NCBI GenBank assembly: GCA_029245675.1 | Contig: JAQWOV010000032.1 | Location: 57,506-121,505, forward strand | DNA from: Acidimicrobiales bacterium | Lineage (GTDB): Bacteria > Actinomycetota > Acidimicrobiia > Acidimicrobiales > MedAcidi-G1 | Reading direction: 5' to 3' | DNA: 64,000 nt | Notes under the pieces: generated by a model | What the model saw: only the letters and a program-made list of their open reading frames with translations | Told to the model about the DNA's origin: nothing | Databases searched by the model: none | Program-made: the position numbers and the translations under genes | In this document: in pieces, positions 36,965 to 45,493 of the stretch | How the letters are laid out: every line of letters starts with the position of its first letter | How positions within the stretch are numbered: the stretch's first letter is position 1

Positions 36965-37709
36965 GAAAAGAACAGTTCGAATTATCGGACCAGGTAAAGC
37001 AGGCTGTTCCTTTGGAGCAGTATTGGAACGAAAAGGCTGGATTCTTGAAGGCTATTTAGGGAGAGGCGACAACCTTCAAAATGCTGCACAACTAGTTGAT
37101 TTGTTGGTCATCGCTACTCCTGATGAAATAATTTCCGAAACGGCCAAAAAAGTATTACCAAATCCTGAAACGGTGATCACACATCTCTCAGGAGCTTTAG
37201 GTTTGGATGTATTGAGTCCTCACGAATCTTGTATGAGTTTCCATCCACTTGCTTCTCTTCCTGATCCTGATCTTGGTGCAGATTTATTGGAATCAGGGAT
37301 TTGGTTTGGAATCAGCGAGCATGAGTTGGCAAAAGAAATAGCATTAGAACTAGGTGGTAATTACTTCGTAGTTTCCGATACGGAACGACCGCTTTATCAC
37401 GCAGCAGCAGCAGTTGCGTCTAATCATCTCACAGCGGTATTAGGACAAGTCGCAAGGATAGCCCTCTCCTTAGACATCCCACTAGAAGCCTTTTTAAATC
37501 TTGCATCAGGAACCATTAAAAATATTGAAAGCGTTGGGCCGATCGCCGCTCTTACTGGACCAGCAGCCCGAGGTGATGATCAGACAATTATGCGGCACCT
37601 CGAAGCTCTATCTGAAGAAGAACATCACCTTTATAAGACACTTTCCAATGAGATTCGCAGATTAGTGAAAGAGAAAAATGACTTCGGTGCAAATAGCGGA
37701 AACTGTTGA
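36942..37709 (+). CDS. Rossmann-like plus DUF2520 dehydrogenase-type protein
   Basis: The protein (255 residues from ATG 36942, or 251 from ATG 36954) begins with a nucleotide-binding turn, VRIIGPGKAGCSFG. It continues with DLLVIATPDEIISETAK and ITHLSGALGLDVL, a Rossmann NAD(P)-binding domain. The C-terminal helical half, with YHAAAAVASNHLTAV, is DUF2520. This family is typically next to panC and panD, as here; overlap with panC is 32 bp. It resembles 6-phosphogluconate/ketopantoate-reductase-like folds, so it might supply pantoate, but this is inference. The start is uncertain between the two ATGs. Confidence 0.75.
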   Translation: MRNLMGNKKRTVRIIGPGKAGCSFGAVLERKGWILEGYLGRGDNLQNAAQLVDLLVIATPDEIISETAKKVLPNPETVITHLSGALGLDVLSPHESCMSFHPLASLPDPDLGADLLESGIWFGISEHELAKEIALELGGNYFVVSDTERPLYHAAAAVASNHLTAVLGQVARIALSLDIPLEAFLNLASGTIKNIESVGPIAALTGPAARGDDQTIMRHLEALSEEEHHLYKTLSNEIRRLVKEKNDFGANSGNC

Positions 37710-38550
37710 AGAGCTTCAGACATATCTGGAGAAAACTCGTGCCGATAATTTGGCTATTGGATTTGTTCCAACAATGGGGTTCTTACACGAAGGACATGCG
37801 TCACTAATTAATGCTTCAACTCAGCAGAGTGACATAACTGTGGTTTCAATTTACGTAAACCCATTGCAGTTCAACCTCAATGAGGATTTTGATCTATATC
37901 CGAGGGACACTTCTTCAGACCTGGCTCTATGTAAAGATCACGGAGTAAACATAGTTTTCATGCCTTCAGAAGATGAAATAAGGCCGTTTCTCTCTGAAAA
38001 CCCGCTCAACCTAGGAGAGATAGTAAAAATCTATGAAGGCGAGAGTCGCCCCACTCATTTCCAAGGGGTAGCAACAGTAATTAAAGCACTATTTGAGATA
38101 GTAGAAGGCGACTACGCATTCTTTGGAGAAAAAGACTTTCAACAATTAATGATCGTTAAGCAACTTGTAGAAGATCATTCACTATCAATAAAAGTGGTTG
38201 GTTGTCCGACTGTTAGGGAAAATGACGGCTTAGCTAAGTCAAGTCGAAACGTATATTTGAACCAAAACGAACGAGAACAATCTGTAGCCATTTATCAATC
38301 TTTAATAGCTGGTTCTGAAGCAATATTTAACGGAGAGACCTCAATACAAAATATTGAACTCTTGATAAGGGAAGTTATTGAAACTTCTCCTCTTGCAAAT
38401 ATTGATTATGTAGGGATTGTGGATCCTCTTACATTTGAAACTCCGAACAATATAAAGAACGAGGTTCGCCTGTTAGTCGCATGCAACTTTGGACAAACTC
38501 GATTAATAGATAATTTCTCAGCAAAAAGAGAAGTTGTTAGTAACCACTGA
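37678..38550 (+). CDS. panC: Pantothenate synthetase
   Basis: PanC joins pantoate and beta-alanine with ATP. The 290-residue protein has the HIGH-like motif PTMGFLHEGHASLI (about 31-44), YVNPLQFNLNEDFDLYPR, AFFGEKDFQQLMIVKQL and the GLAKSSRNVYL loop. It begins inside the DUF2520 gene, so the two are translated together. The panD gene, which usually follows, is absent from this window and must be elsewhere or replaced. Confidence 0.95.
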   Translation: MTSVQIAETVEELQTYLEKTRADNLAIGFVPTMGFLHEGHASLINASTQQSDITVVSIYVNPLQFNLNEDFDLYPRDTSSDLALCKDHGVNIVFMPSEDEIRPFLSENPLNLGEIVKIYEGESRPTHFQGVATVIKALFEIVEGDYAFFGEKDFQQLMIVKQLVEDHSLSIKVVGCPTVRENDGLAKSSRNVYLNQNEREQSVAIYQSLIAGSEAIFNGETSIQNIELLIREVIETSPLANIDYVGIVDPLTFETPNNIKNEVRLLVACNFGQTRLIDNFSAKREVVSNH

Positions 38551-38569
38551 ATTAGGCAGGCTACTAATA

Positions 38570-39439
38570 ATGTCGCAATCCCCTGAAACACTAGAGTCAG
38601 CAATCAGAAGTTCTGTTCAGCGCGCTTTAGAAGAAGATTTAGTCCCAGACGGCGACTTGACTGCCGCACTAGTCTCACCGGAACTTTTTACTTCAGGGAC
38701 GTTCACAGCACGTCAAGATGGTGTATTGGCAGGTGTCGATTGTGTAACTGAAACCTTCCGACAAGTAGATCCCACTATAAAAATATCTTGGCACTGCAGC
38801 GATGGAGACCGATTTAACGCCGGTGAAGCTTTAGCCACCCTTGAAGGCCCATTGGCAAAAGTTCTCACAGCGGAAAGAACAGCCCTCAACTTTTTAAGCC
38901 ATCTTTCTGGAATCGCAACGTTAGTTGCACAATGGGTTGAGCAAACTGATGATGGAGCAACCATCTGGGATACACGGAAAACCATTCCAGGATTAAGATC
39001 TGTTGAAAAAGCAGCCGTGCTCGCAGGTGGAGGAGCAAACCATCGCCATAATCTCAGCGACTGGGTGATGCTAAAAGATAACCACTTAACGGGGACAACA
39101 ATCACAGCTGCGGTGATGTCGTCAAGACAGAAATGGCCTGGCCGCACCGTGCACGTGGAATGCGACTCATTTGACCAAGTTCAGGAAGCTTTAGACGCAG
39201 GAGCCGATATTTTGCTTTTGGACAATATGACACCAGAAGATGTGAAGCACTGCGTTTCAGTAGTTGACAATCATGTAAAAAACGGCGCTAAAAGGCCGTT
39301 ACTTGAAGCATCTGGAGGAATAACACTTGATATGGTTTCAAGTTATTCCCATACCGGAGTTGATTATATTTCAAGCGGATCTCTCACGAACTCCGCACCA
39401 GCTTTAGACATAGGGCTTGATTTGGTAAATCTTGATTAG
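38570..39439 (+). CDS. nadC: Nicotinate-nucleotide pyrophosphorylase (carboxylating)
   Basis: NadC turns quinolinate and PRPP into nicotinate mononucleotide. The 289-residue protein has EDLVPDGDLTAALV, LTAERTALNFLSHLSGIAT, WDTRKTIPGLRSVEKAAVLAGG, HRHNLSDWVMLKDNH and LEASGGITLDMV, all landmarks of the family. The frame is open from 38534 inside panC, but ATG 38570 with AGGCAGG ten bases ahead agrees with the family N-terminus. Other quinolinate genes are not in the window. Confidence 0.93.
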   Translation: MSQSPETLESAIRSSVQRALEEDLVPDGDLTAALVSPELFTSGTFTARQDGVLAGVDCVTETFRQVDPTIKISWHCSDGDRFNAGEALATLEGPLAKVLTAERTALNFLSHLSGIATLVAQWVEQTDDGATIWDTRKTIPGLRSVEKAAVLAGGGANHRHNLSDWVMLKDNHLTGTTITAAVMSSRQKWPGRTVHVECDSFDQVQEALDAGADILLLDNMTPEDVKHCVSVVDNHVKNGAKRPLLEASGGITLDMVSSYSHTGVDYISSGSLTNSAPALDIGLDLVNLD

Positions 39440-39512
39440 GAGCCACAGTAAGTGATGTACGCTTATGAGAGATCAAGAAGAGCAGCATTTTGAACAACAG
39501 TAAGGAACGTCA

Positions 39513-40310
39513 ATGTTGTTGACCATCGATGTAGGAAACACTCAGACTGTAATTGGTTTATATGAGGATGAATCTCAATCAGGTAATGGTGCAGGAGAAG
39601 GCCTTCTGGATCATTGGCGTATAGCTACTGATGCAGATCGCACAGCAGATGAACATGCTGTCATTGTTCGTGACCTTCTTGAGTCTGCTGGATTTGCTTT
39701 TAGTGTTGACAGAGTTGCGGTATGTGCAGGAGTTCCTAAAGTTTTGGCCAGTCTTCGTCAAATGATTCAGCGCCATAGCGATAGAGAGCCTGTTGTGATC
39801 GAACCTGGGGTACGCACTGGGATGCCAATTCTTTATGACAACCCAAAAGAAGTAGGTGCAGACCGAATAGCGAATGCAGTGGCTGCTTTCGACCTATATG
39901 GAGGACCAACGGTCGTAGTTGATTTCGGAACTGGAAATAATTTTGACGTCATTTCTGATAAGGGAGAGTTCCTAGGTGGAGCAATTGCTCCTGGAATTGA
40001 AATTAGTCTTGAAGCACTTTTTGGGAAAGCCGCTGCGCTTGGGGCTATTGAACTATTAGAGCCTCGTAACGTTATTGGGAAAAGCACTGTTGAGTCCTTA
40101 CAGTCCGGAGCGGTATATGGGTTTACAGCTCAAGTTGATGGCATGGTTGAAAGGTTCCGGGAAGAACTTGGTTCATGCACCGTGGTAGCAACAGGCGGAT
40201 TGGCACATCTGATATCTCCGGTATCTGAAACGATTCAATACGTTGAACCTTTCCTTACCTTGCATGGTCTCCGTATCGTGTATCACAGAAATCAGGAGAC
40301 AACTTTATGA
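39513..40310 (+). CDS. coaX: Type III pantothenate kinase
   Basis: CoaX phosphorylates pantothenate, the first committed step of CoA synthesis. The 265-residue ASKHA-fold protein has LLTIDVGNTQTVIGLYEDE at the N-terminus, DNPKEVGADRIANAVAA near residue 110 and VVVDFGTGNNFDVIS, the usual phosphate-2 region. In most CoaX proteins the last reads GTATTFD; the GNN variant here is mildly unusual. GGAIAPGIEISLEALF follows as expected. The lysS gene starts inside its stop (ATGA). Confidence 0.92.
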   Translation: MLLTIDVGNTQTVIGLYEDESQSGNGAGEGLLDHWRIATDADRTADEHAVIVRDLLESAGFAFSVDRVAVCAGVPKVLASLRQMIQRHSDREPVVIEPGVRTGMPILYDNPKEVGADRIANAVAAFDLYGGPTVVVDFGTGNNFDVISDKGEFLGGAIAPGIEISLEALFGKAAALGAIELLEPRNVIGKSTVESLQSGAVYGFTAQVDGMVERFREELGSCTVVATGGLAHLISPVSETIQYVEPFLTLHGLRIVYHRNQETTL

Positions 40311-41728
40311 CCGGGATGCCTATTCCTTACCGATTTGAACCATCTCATACGATTCAACAAATTCAAGATACATATTCTGAAATAGAAGATGGATCAGAAA
40401 CTGGTACACAAGTAATAGTTGCTGGACGACTAATGCTTAAACGTGATCAAGGAAAAATTGTTTTTGGGACACTTCAAGATTCCTCAGGCCGGGTTCAACT
40501 TTTTGCGCCTGAGAAGACCACTCCAGATTTCAACGAATTTACAGACTTGCATTTAGGGGACTGGCTAGGAGTTACCGGTGAAGTTATAAAAACTCGAAGA
40601 GGTGAGCTTTCGGTAAAAATCTCAGAGTGGGTTCGTTTAGCAGAAGCACGCAGACCATTTCCAGATAAGTGGCATGGAATATCTGATACAGATATGAGGT
40701 ATCGCCAAAGGTACGTAGATCTTTGGGTCACTGAAGAGACTCGTCAAACATTTTTAGTACGAAGTCAAGTCATCTCGTTGATACGTCGGTGGCTCGAAAA
40801 AACGGGTTTTGTTGAAGTCGAAACACCTGTGTTCCATCCAATACCAGGTGGAGCGTTAGCGCGTCCTTTTATCACTCATCACAATGCGTTAGACATAGAT
40901 CTCTATCTTCGCATAGCCCCTGAACTTTACTTAAAGCGTTTAGTCGTCGGAGGTTTTGAAAAGGTATATGAAATTGCTCGAGTTTTCCGAAATGAAGGAT
41001 TATCTACAAGACACAATCCTGAATTTACAATGCTTGAGCTTTACCAGGCATATGCCGACTACACCGACATAATGGAAATGGTAGAGAACTTGATGGAACA
41101 CCTTGCATTAGAAGTCCTAGGAACCACTGTCCTAAATTACGGAGAACGTTCTTTGGATCTGAAAGCACCTTGGAGGAGGGCAACTATGTTGGAACTTCTC
41201 GAAGAATACGCCGATATCAAAGTGACTTTAGATACACCACGTTCTGAACTTGTTGATTTATGTAGCAAACATTCAGTTCCGGTAAAAGATCATTATGGAC
41301 CAGGGAAATTAATTCTTGAACTCTACGAAAAAACCGTTGAGCATGAATTATGGGACCCTATTTTTGTAGTTGATTACCCCAAAGAGGTTTCACCTCTATC
41401 TCGCGACCATCGAGAAAATCCAGGATGGGTTGAACGCTTCGAAGCCATAGTTGCAGGTAGAGAATTATGTAATGCGTTTACTGAATTAATAGACCCAGAT
41501 GAACAAAGATTAAGATTCCTCGGCCAAGAAGAAGAAAAAGCTGCAGGGGATGATGAAGCAATGGTTGTTGATGAAGATTATCTCCGCTCTCTCGAATATG
41601 GATTACCACCAACAGCGGGAATAGGAATTGGCATCGACCGACTCGTCATGTTGCTTACAGGAGACACCGCAATCCGCGATGTGATTCTTTTCCCAACTCT
41701 TCGACCCGAACAAGGCCTTTCCGAGTAG
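40307..41728 (+). CDS. lysS: Lysyl-tRNA synthetase, class II
   Basis: The 473-residue enzyme has the OB-fold anticodon-binding domain (VIVAGRLMLKRDQGKIVFG). It has motif 1 near FVEVETPVFHPIPGGALARPF, motif 2 EIARVFRNEGLSTRHNPEFTM (here residues about 222-242) and motif 3 GIGIGIDRLVMLLTG at the C-terminus. Its LSRDHRENPG segment identifies lysine specificity. It overlaps coaX by 4 bp, and its stop codon is immediately followed by the stop of the convergent prenyl synthase gene. Confidence 0.95.
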   Translation: MTGMPIPYRFEPSHTIQQIQDTYSEIEDGSETGTQVIVAGRLMLKRDQGKIVFGTLQDSSGRVQLFAPEKTTPDFNEFTDLHLGDWLGVTGEVIKTRRGELSVKISEWVRLAEARRPFPDKWHGISDTDMRYRQRYVDLWVTEETRQTFLVRSQVISLIRRWLEKTGFVEVETPVFHPIPGGALARPFITHHNALDIDLYLRIAPELYLKRLVVGGFEKVYEIARVFRNEGLSTRHNPEFTMLELYQAYADYTDIMEMVENLMEHLALEVLGTTVLNYGERSLDLKAPWRRATMLELLEEYADIKVTLDTPRSELVDLCSKHSVPVKDHYGPGKLILELYEKTVEHELWDPIFVVDYPKEVSPLSRDHRENPGWVERFEAIVAGRELCNAFTELIDPDEQRLRFLGQEEEKAAGDDEAMVVDEDYLRSLEYGLPPTAGIGIGIDRLVMLLTGDTAIRDVILFPTLRPEQGLSE

Positions 41729-42784
41729 TTACTTTGAAGCAAGATTTGTTTGTTCTAAAAGAAGATCGCAAGTCATCTGAAGAGTGCTTGTTGCAGGAGT
41801 AGGTGTTAATCCGCTTAAAGCATTTCGCGCCCGATTGGTGTAAGAAATAGCTGTCTCTACAGCAGAAAAAAGAGCGTCGTCGCCACGGATAATACTTATG
41901 GCTTGATCCCGAGAGTCTTTATCTAATTGACTATTTAATAGATTATGGAGTTCCTCGCCGTTGGATCCAGCGAGCGCACGTATAACAGGGAGGGTGTAAA
42001 CCCCTTCCATGAGATCGTTCCCAGCAGGTTTACCGAGCTGTTCGTCAGTTGCAATTAAGTCAAGAACGTCGTCAATGATTTGAAAAGCCATCCCGTAGTT
42101 ATGCCCAAAATCAGTCATAGCTTCAATGAGGTCTCGTGGATGTTCTGCAACTAAAGCTCCAACTCGGGCAGCTGTGGCAAGCAATACAGCGGTTTTCCCA
42201 GAAATTGACTGAAAGTAGGAATCCTCTGTTCGGTCAATGTTGAAAGTGTTTTGAAGTTCAAGCACTTGCCCTTCGCATAGTGAAGCAATCGTGCTCGCTA
42301 AAAGTCCTGCGACTTCAGTTCCCAAATCTGCTGCGATTCCAGATGCACGAGCGAGAAGAAAATCTCCTGCGAGAATTGCTTCGCGGTTTCCCCATTTGGA
42401 ATTTACACTTTCGACGTTTCTTCGCGTCTTTGCCCCGTCCATCACATCATCATGGTAAAGCGACCCCTGATGAACTAGTTCTACTGCAACGCCACCTCGG
42501 ATTACATCGTGATCAACTGATGCCGGCTCATTTTCTGAAATCAAGGAAGTGGTAATAGATAAAGCTGGCCGCACTCTTTTCCCGCCAGCATTTATTAAGT
42601 GAATAGCCACTTCAGTAAGAAAAGAGTCATCTGACTGAACAGAATTCCTCAACTCTTCATTTACCCTCTCTATATCGTTCGCCATAGCAGGCAAAGTAAG
42701 CAGAGGCGAAGAAGACGAAGTAGTAATAATTGGCTCTTTTCCCGAGATTGATATTGACGATGTCACTAGGAGAGGATACGGCAA
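41729..42784 (-). CDS. Long-chain polyprenyl diphosphate synthase
   Basis: This trans-prenyltransferase elongates allylic diphosphates for quinone side chains. The 351-residue frame contains AGGKRVRPAL, the first Asp-rich motif HDDVMDGAKTRRN (Asp112, Asp113, Asp116), the second Asp-rich motif FQIIDDVLDLIATD and the AGNDLMEG segment. The frame opens at TTG 42784; homologues begin near residue 28, so a start further in (GTG 42766, or a codon near 42700) is possible and none has a clear ribosome site. The likely product is a C35-C45 chain for menaquinone. It diverges from clpC across a 95-bp region containing an inverted repeat. Confidence 0.88.
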   Translation of the reverse strand: MPYPLLVTSSISISGKEPIITTSSSSPLLTLPAMANDIERVNEELRNSVQSDDSFLTEVAIHLINAGGKRVRPALSITTSLISENEPASVDHDVIRGGVAVELVHQGSLYHDDVMDGAKTRRNVESVNSKWGNREAILAGDFLLARASGIAADLGTEVAGLLASTIASLCEGQVLELQNTFNIDRTEDSYFQSISGKTAVLLATAARVGALVAEHPRDLIEAMTDFGHNYGMAFQIIDDVLDLIATDEQLGKPAGNDLMEGVYTLPVIRALAGSNGEELHNLLNSQLDKDSRDQAISIIRGDDALFSAVETAISYTNRARNALSGLTPTPATSTLQMTCDLLLEQTNLASK

Positions 42785-42827
42785 TCAGTGCTCTTGTTGA
42801 AACCACTGATATTTATACGTCGGTGGG

Positions 42828-42850
42828 AAGTGTAGACGGACGGTACACTT
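42828..42850. promoter_or_regulatory. Inverted repeat, candidate operator upstream of clpC
   Basis: AAGTGTA (42828-42834) and TACACTT (42844-42850) are perfect 7-base arms with a 9-base spacer, centred about 40 bp before the clpC start and in the divergent region shared with the prenyl synthase gene. It does not match the CtsR heptad repeat, the HspR HAIR repeat or CIRCE as I know them. It could bind a dimeric repressor or activator; no regulator is assigned. Confidence 0.5.
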
Positions 42851-42865
42851 ACATAAATAGGTTTT

Positions 42866-42872
42866 AGGAGGT
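42866..42872 (+). promoter_or_regulatory. Strong ribosome binding site selecting the TTG start of clpC
   Basis: AGGAGGT lies 7 bases before TTG 42880. The codon after it begins the canonical ClpC N-terminus ([16 protein letters not shown]), so this near-perfect site decides an uncommon TTG start. Confidence 0.85.
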
Positions 42873-42879
42873 AACTGAG

Positions 42880-45417
42880 TTGTTTGAAAGGTTCACCGAT
42901 AGAGCACGAAGAGTAGTGGTGTTAGCTCAAGAAGAAGCGCGTCTACTCAACCACAACTACATCGGTACAGAACATATCCTTTTAGGGCTTATCCACGAAG
43001 GTGAAGGCATAGCTTCACAATCTCTGGAGTCCCTTGGAATCTCTCTTGAAGCTGTTCGAGATCAAGTAGAAGAAATAATCGGACAAGGAAACCAATCACC
43101 AAATGGTCATATTCCCTTTACTCCAAGAGCGAAAAAAGTACTTGAACTTTCTTTACGAGAAGCACTCCAATTAGGCCATAACTACATCGGCACAGAGCAT
43201 ATCTTGTTGGGTCTTATTAGAGAGGGCGAAGGAGTAGCCGCTCAAGTGCTAGTGAAATTAGGTGCAGAGCTCTCCCGTGTTCGCCAGGAAGTGATTCAAC
43301 TATTGTCTGGATACCCGGGTGGCGGTACCGGCTCTGGATCTTCTTCTAGTTCACGAGATAAAGCTGGAGCCACTTCAGGCGGCAGAGGGAGCGATGCTTC
43401 TACCGGGTCATTAGTTCTTGATCAATTTGGACGAAATTTGACCCAACTTGCACGGGACAAGCAACTTGACCCTGTGATAGGACGATCAAGAGAATCTGAA
43501 CGTGTAATGCAGGTGCTGTCAAGACGGACAAAAAACAATCCAGTCTTAATTGGGGAACCAGGAGTAGGAAAAACAGCGATCGTGGAAGGTCTTGCACAGA
43601 TGATCGCAAATGATGAAGTTCCTGAAACTATTCACAATAAACAGCTGTACACACTGGACCTAGGAGCGTTGGTAGCCGGAAGTCGATATCGGGGAGACTT
43701 TGAAGAACGGTTAAAGAAAGTTCTCAAAGAAATCAACACCCGCGGAGACATCATTTTATTCATAGATGAGATCCATACTCTCGTAGGGGCTGGAGCGGCT
43801 GAAGGAGCAATTGATGCTGCCTCAATTTTAAAACCAATGCTTGCACGTGGTGAATTGCAAACTATCGGAGCTACAACGACTGAAGAATATCGTAAGCATT
43901 TCGAAAAAGACGCAGCTTTGGAGCGTAGATTCCAACCCGTGAGAGTGGAGGAACCTTCCGTTGCTCACACAATAGAAATATTGAAGGGGTTAAGAGAACG
44001 TTACGAAGAACACCACCGCGTGACTATTACCGACCAAGCTTTAGTAGCGGCAGCAAATCTTGCAGACCGATACATTTCTGACCGTCATTTGCCTGACAAA
44101 GCGATTGACCTGATTGATGAGGCTGGATCTCGGATGAGGATCAAACGTATGGCCACACCAGAAGACCTTCGCGAGTTAGAAACTTCGCTTATTGAAGTTA
44201 CTCAACAGAAAAAAGCTGCGGTTGAAGCCCAAGACTTTGAAGAAGCGGGTAATCTTCGCGATAGAGAAAAAGAACTCTTGGCTGAAAAAGAAACACGCGA
44301 AGGAGAGATTAAAGGCAGCGGCGTAGACCTTTTTGATGAAGTCGATGAAGAAGGAATAGCTGAAGTTCTCTCAGTTTGGACAGGCATCCCGGTCTACAAA
44401 CTAACAGAAGAGGAAACTCAAAAACTCTTAAGAATGGAAGACGAACTCCATAAGAGAGTAATTGGGCAAGAAGATGCCATTAAAGCAGTTAGTCAAGCAA
44501 TCCGACGTACTAGAGCTGGACTAAAAGACCCTAAGCGACCATCGGGGTCTTTCATTTTTCTCGGACCATCCGGTGTTGGTAAGACAGAGTTATCAAAAAC
44601 ATTAGCTGAGTTCTTGTTTGGTGACGAAGAAGCACTCATCGCTTTGGATATGTCTGAGTACATGGAAAAACATACAGTCAGTCGGCTTGTAGGGTCTCCT
44701 CCTGGATACGTAGGTTATGACGAAGGCGGCCAGTTAACTGAAGCTGTTCGCCGGCGACCATTCTCAGTCGTGTTATTCGATGAAGTTGAAAAAGCCCATC
44801 CAGATGTTTTCAATACCTTGCTTCAAATTCTTGAAGAGGGACGACTAACAGATGCTCAGGGACGTTCAGTAGATTTCCGAAACACAGTACTTATTATGAC
44901 TTCAAACTTAGGTACGGGAGATCTCAGAAAAGCAAATCTTGGCTTCACTAAAAATGATGAGGCAGTAAGTTACGAACGTATGAAAGCTAAGGTTCAAGAT
45001 GCGTTGAAGGACCACTTCCGGCCAGAATTCCTAAATCGTATTGATGAAACAATTGTTTTCCATGAACTTAGTGTTGAAGAAGTCACTCGAATTGTTGATC
45101 TAATGATCCGCAGAGTTGCTAAACAACTATCTGGACAAGGCTTAGGGCTTGAGTTAACTGATGCCGCTAAAACTTACTTAGCGACACAAGGTTACGACCC
45201 GACTCTTGGGGCTAGGCCATTACGACGAGCGATTCAGCGAATGGTTGAAGACCCACTATCTGAGCGTCTGTTGCATAAAGAATTCCGTGCTGGGGAGATA
45301 GTAATAGTTGACGTTGAAGAAGATGAAGAGGCCTCGGGTGAAAGAAGAATTGCTTTTAGAACAATTGAAGGATTTGAGCCTCCAACAGCGGAGATGGTGA
45401 CAGAAGGCGCAGAATAA
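42880..45417 (+). CDS. clpC: ATP-dependent Clp protease ATP-binding subunit ClpC
   Basis: ClpC unfolds substrates for the ClpP protease. The 845-residue protein has two N-terminal Clp_N repeats (residues about 1-145, each with [13 protein letters not shown]). The first AAA+ module has Walker [10 protein letters not shown] near 226. A UVR-like middle domain is near 445-470, and a second AAA+ module has GPSGVGKTE near 563. [19 protein letters not shown] and [12 protein letters not shown] confirm the C-type subfamily. A Gly/Ser-rich linker lies at about residues 147-170. The TTG start is supported by AGGAGGT. Confidence 0.95.
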   Translation: MFERFTDRARRVVVLAQEEARLLNHNYIGTEHILLGLIHEGEGIASQSLESLGISLEAVRDQVEEIIGQGNQSPNGHIPFTPRAKKVLELSLREALQLGHNYIGTEHILLGLIREGEGVAAQVLVKLGAELSRVRQEVIQLLSGYPGGGTGSGSSSSSRDKAGATSGGRGSDASTGSLVLDQFGRNLTQLARDKQLDPVIGRSRESERVMQVLSRRTKNNPVLIGEPGVGKTAIVEGLAQMIANDEVPETIHNKQLYTLDLGALVAGSRYRGDFEERLKKVLKEINTRGDIILFIDEIHTLVGAGAAEGAIDAASILKPMLARGELQTIGATTTEEYRKHFEKDAALERRFQPVRVEEPSVAHTIEILKGLRERYEEHHRVTITDQALVAAANLADRYISDRHLPDKAIDLIDEAGSRMRIKRMATPEDLRELETSLIEVTQQKKAAVEAQDFEEAGNLRDREKELLAEKETREGEIKGSGVDLFDEVDEEGIAEVLSVWTGIPVYKLTEEETQKLLRMEDELHKRVIGQEDAIKAVSQAIRRTRAGLKDPKRPSGSFIFLGPSGVGKTELSKTLAEFLFGDEEALIALDMSEYMEKHTVSRLVGSPPGYVGYDEGGQLTEAVRRRPFSVVLFDEVEKAHPDVFNTLLQILEEGRLTDAQGRSVDFRNTVLIMTSNLGTGDLRKANLGFTKNDEAVSYERMKAKVQDALKDHFRPEFLNRIDETIVFHELSVEEVTRIVDLMIRRVAKQLSGQGLGLELTDAAKTYLATQGYDPTLGARPLRRAIQRMVEDPLSERLLHKEFRAGEIVIVDVEEDEEASGERRIAFRTIEGFEPPTAEMVTEGAE

Positions 45418-45493
45418 CTCACTGATCCTTCTTTCAAGTCAGTATTAAATGGTGTCAACACAAGAACTCTTTTGTCGCCTAGCGTAAGTAATT

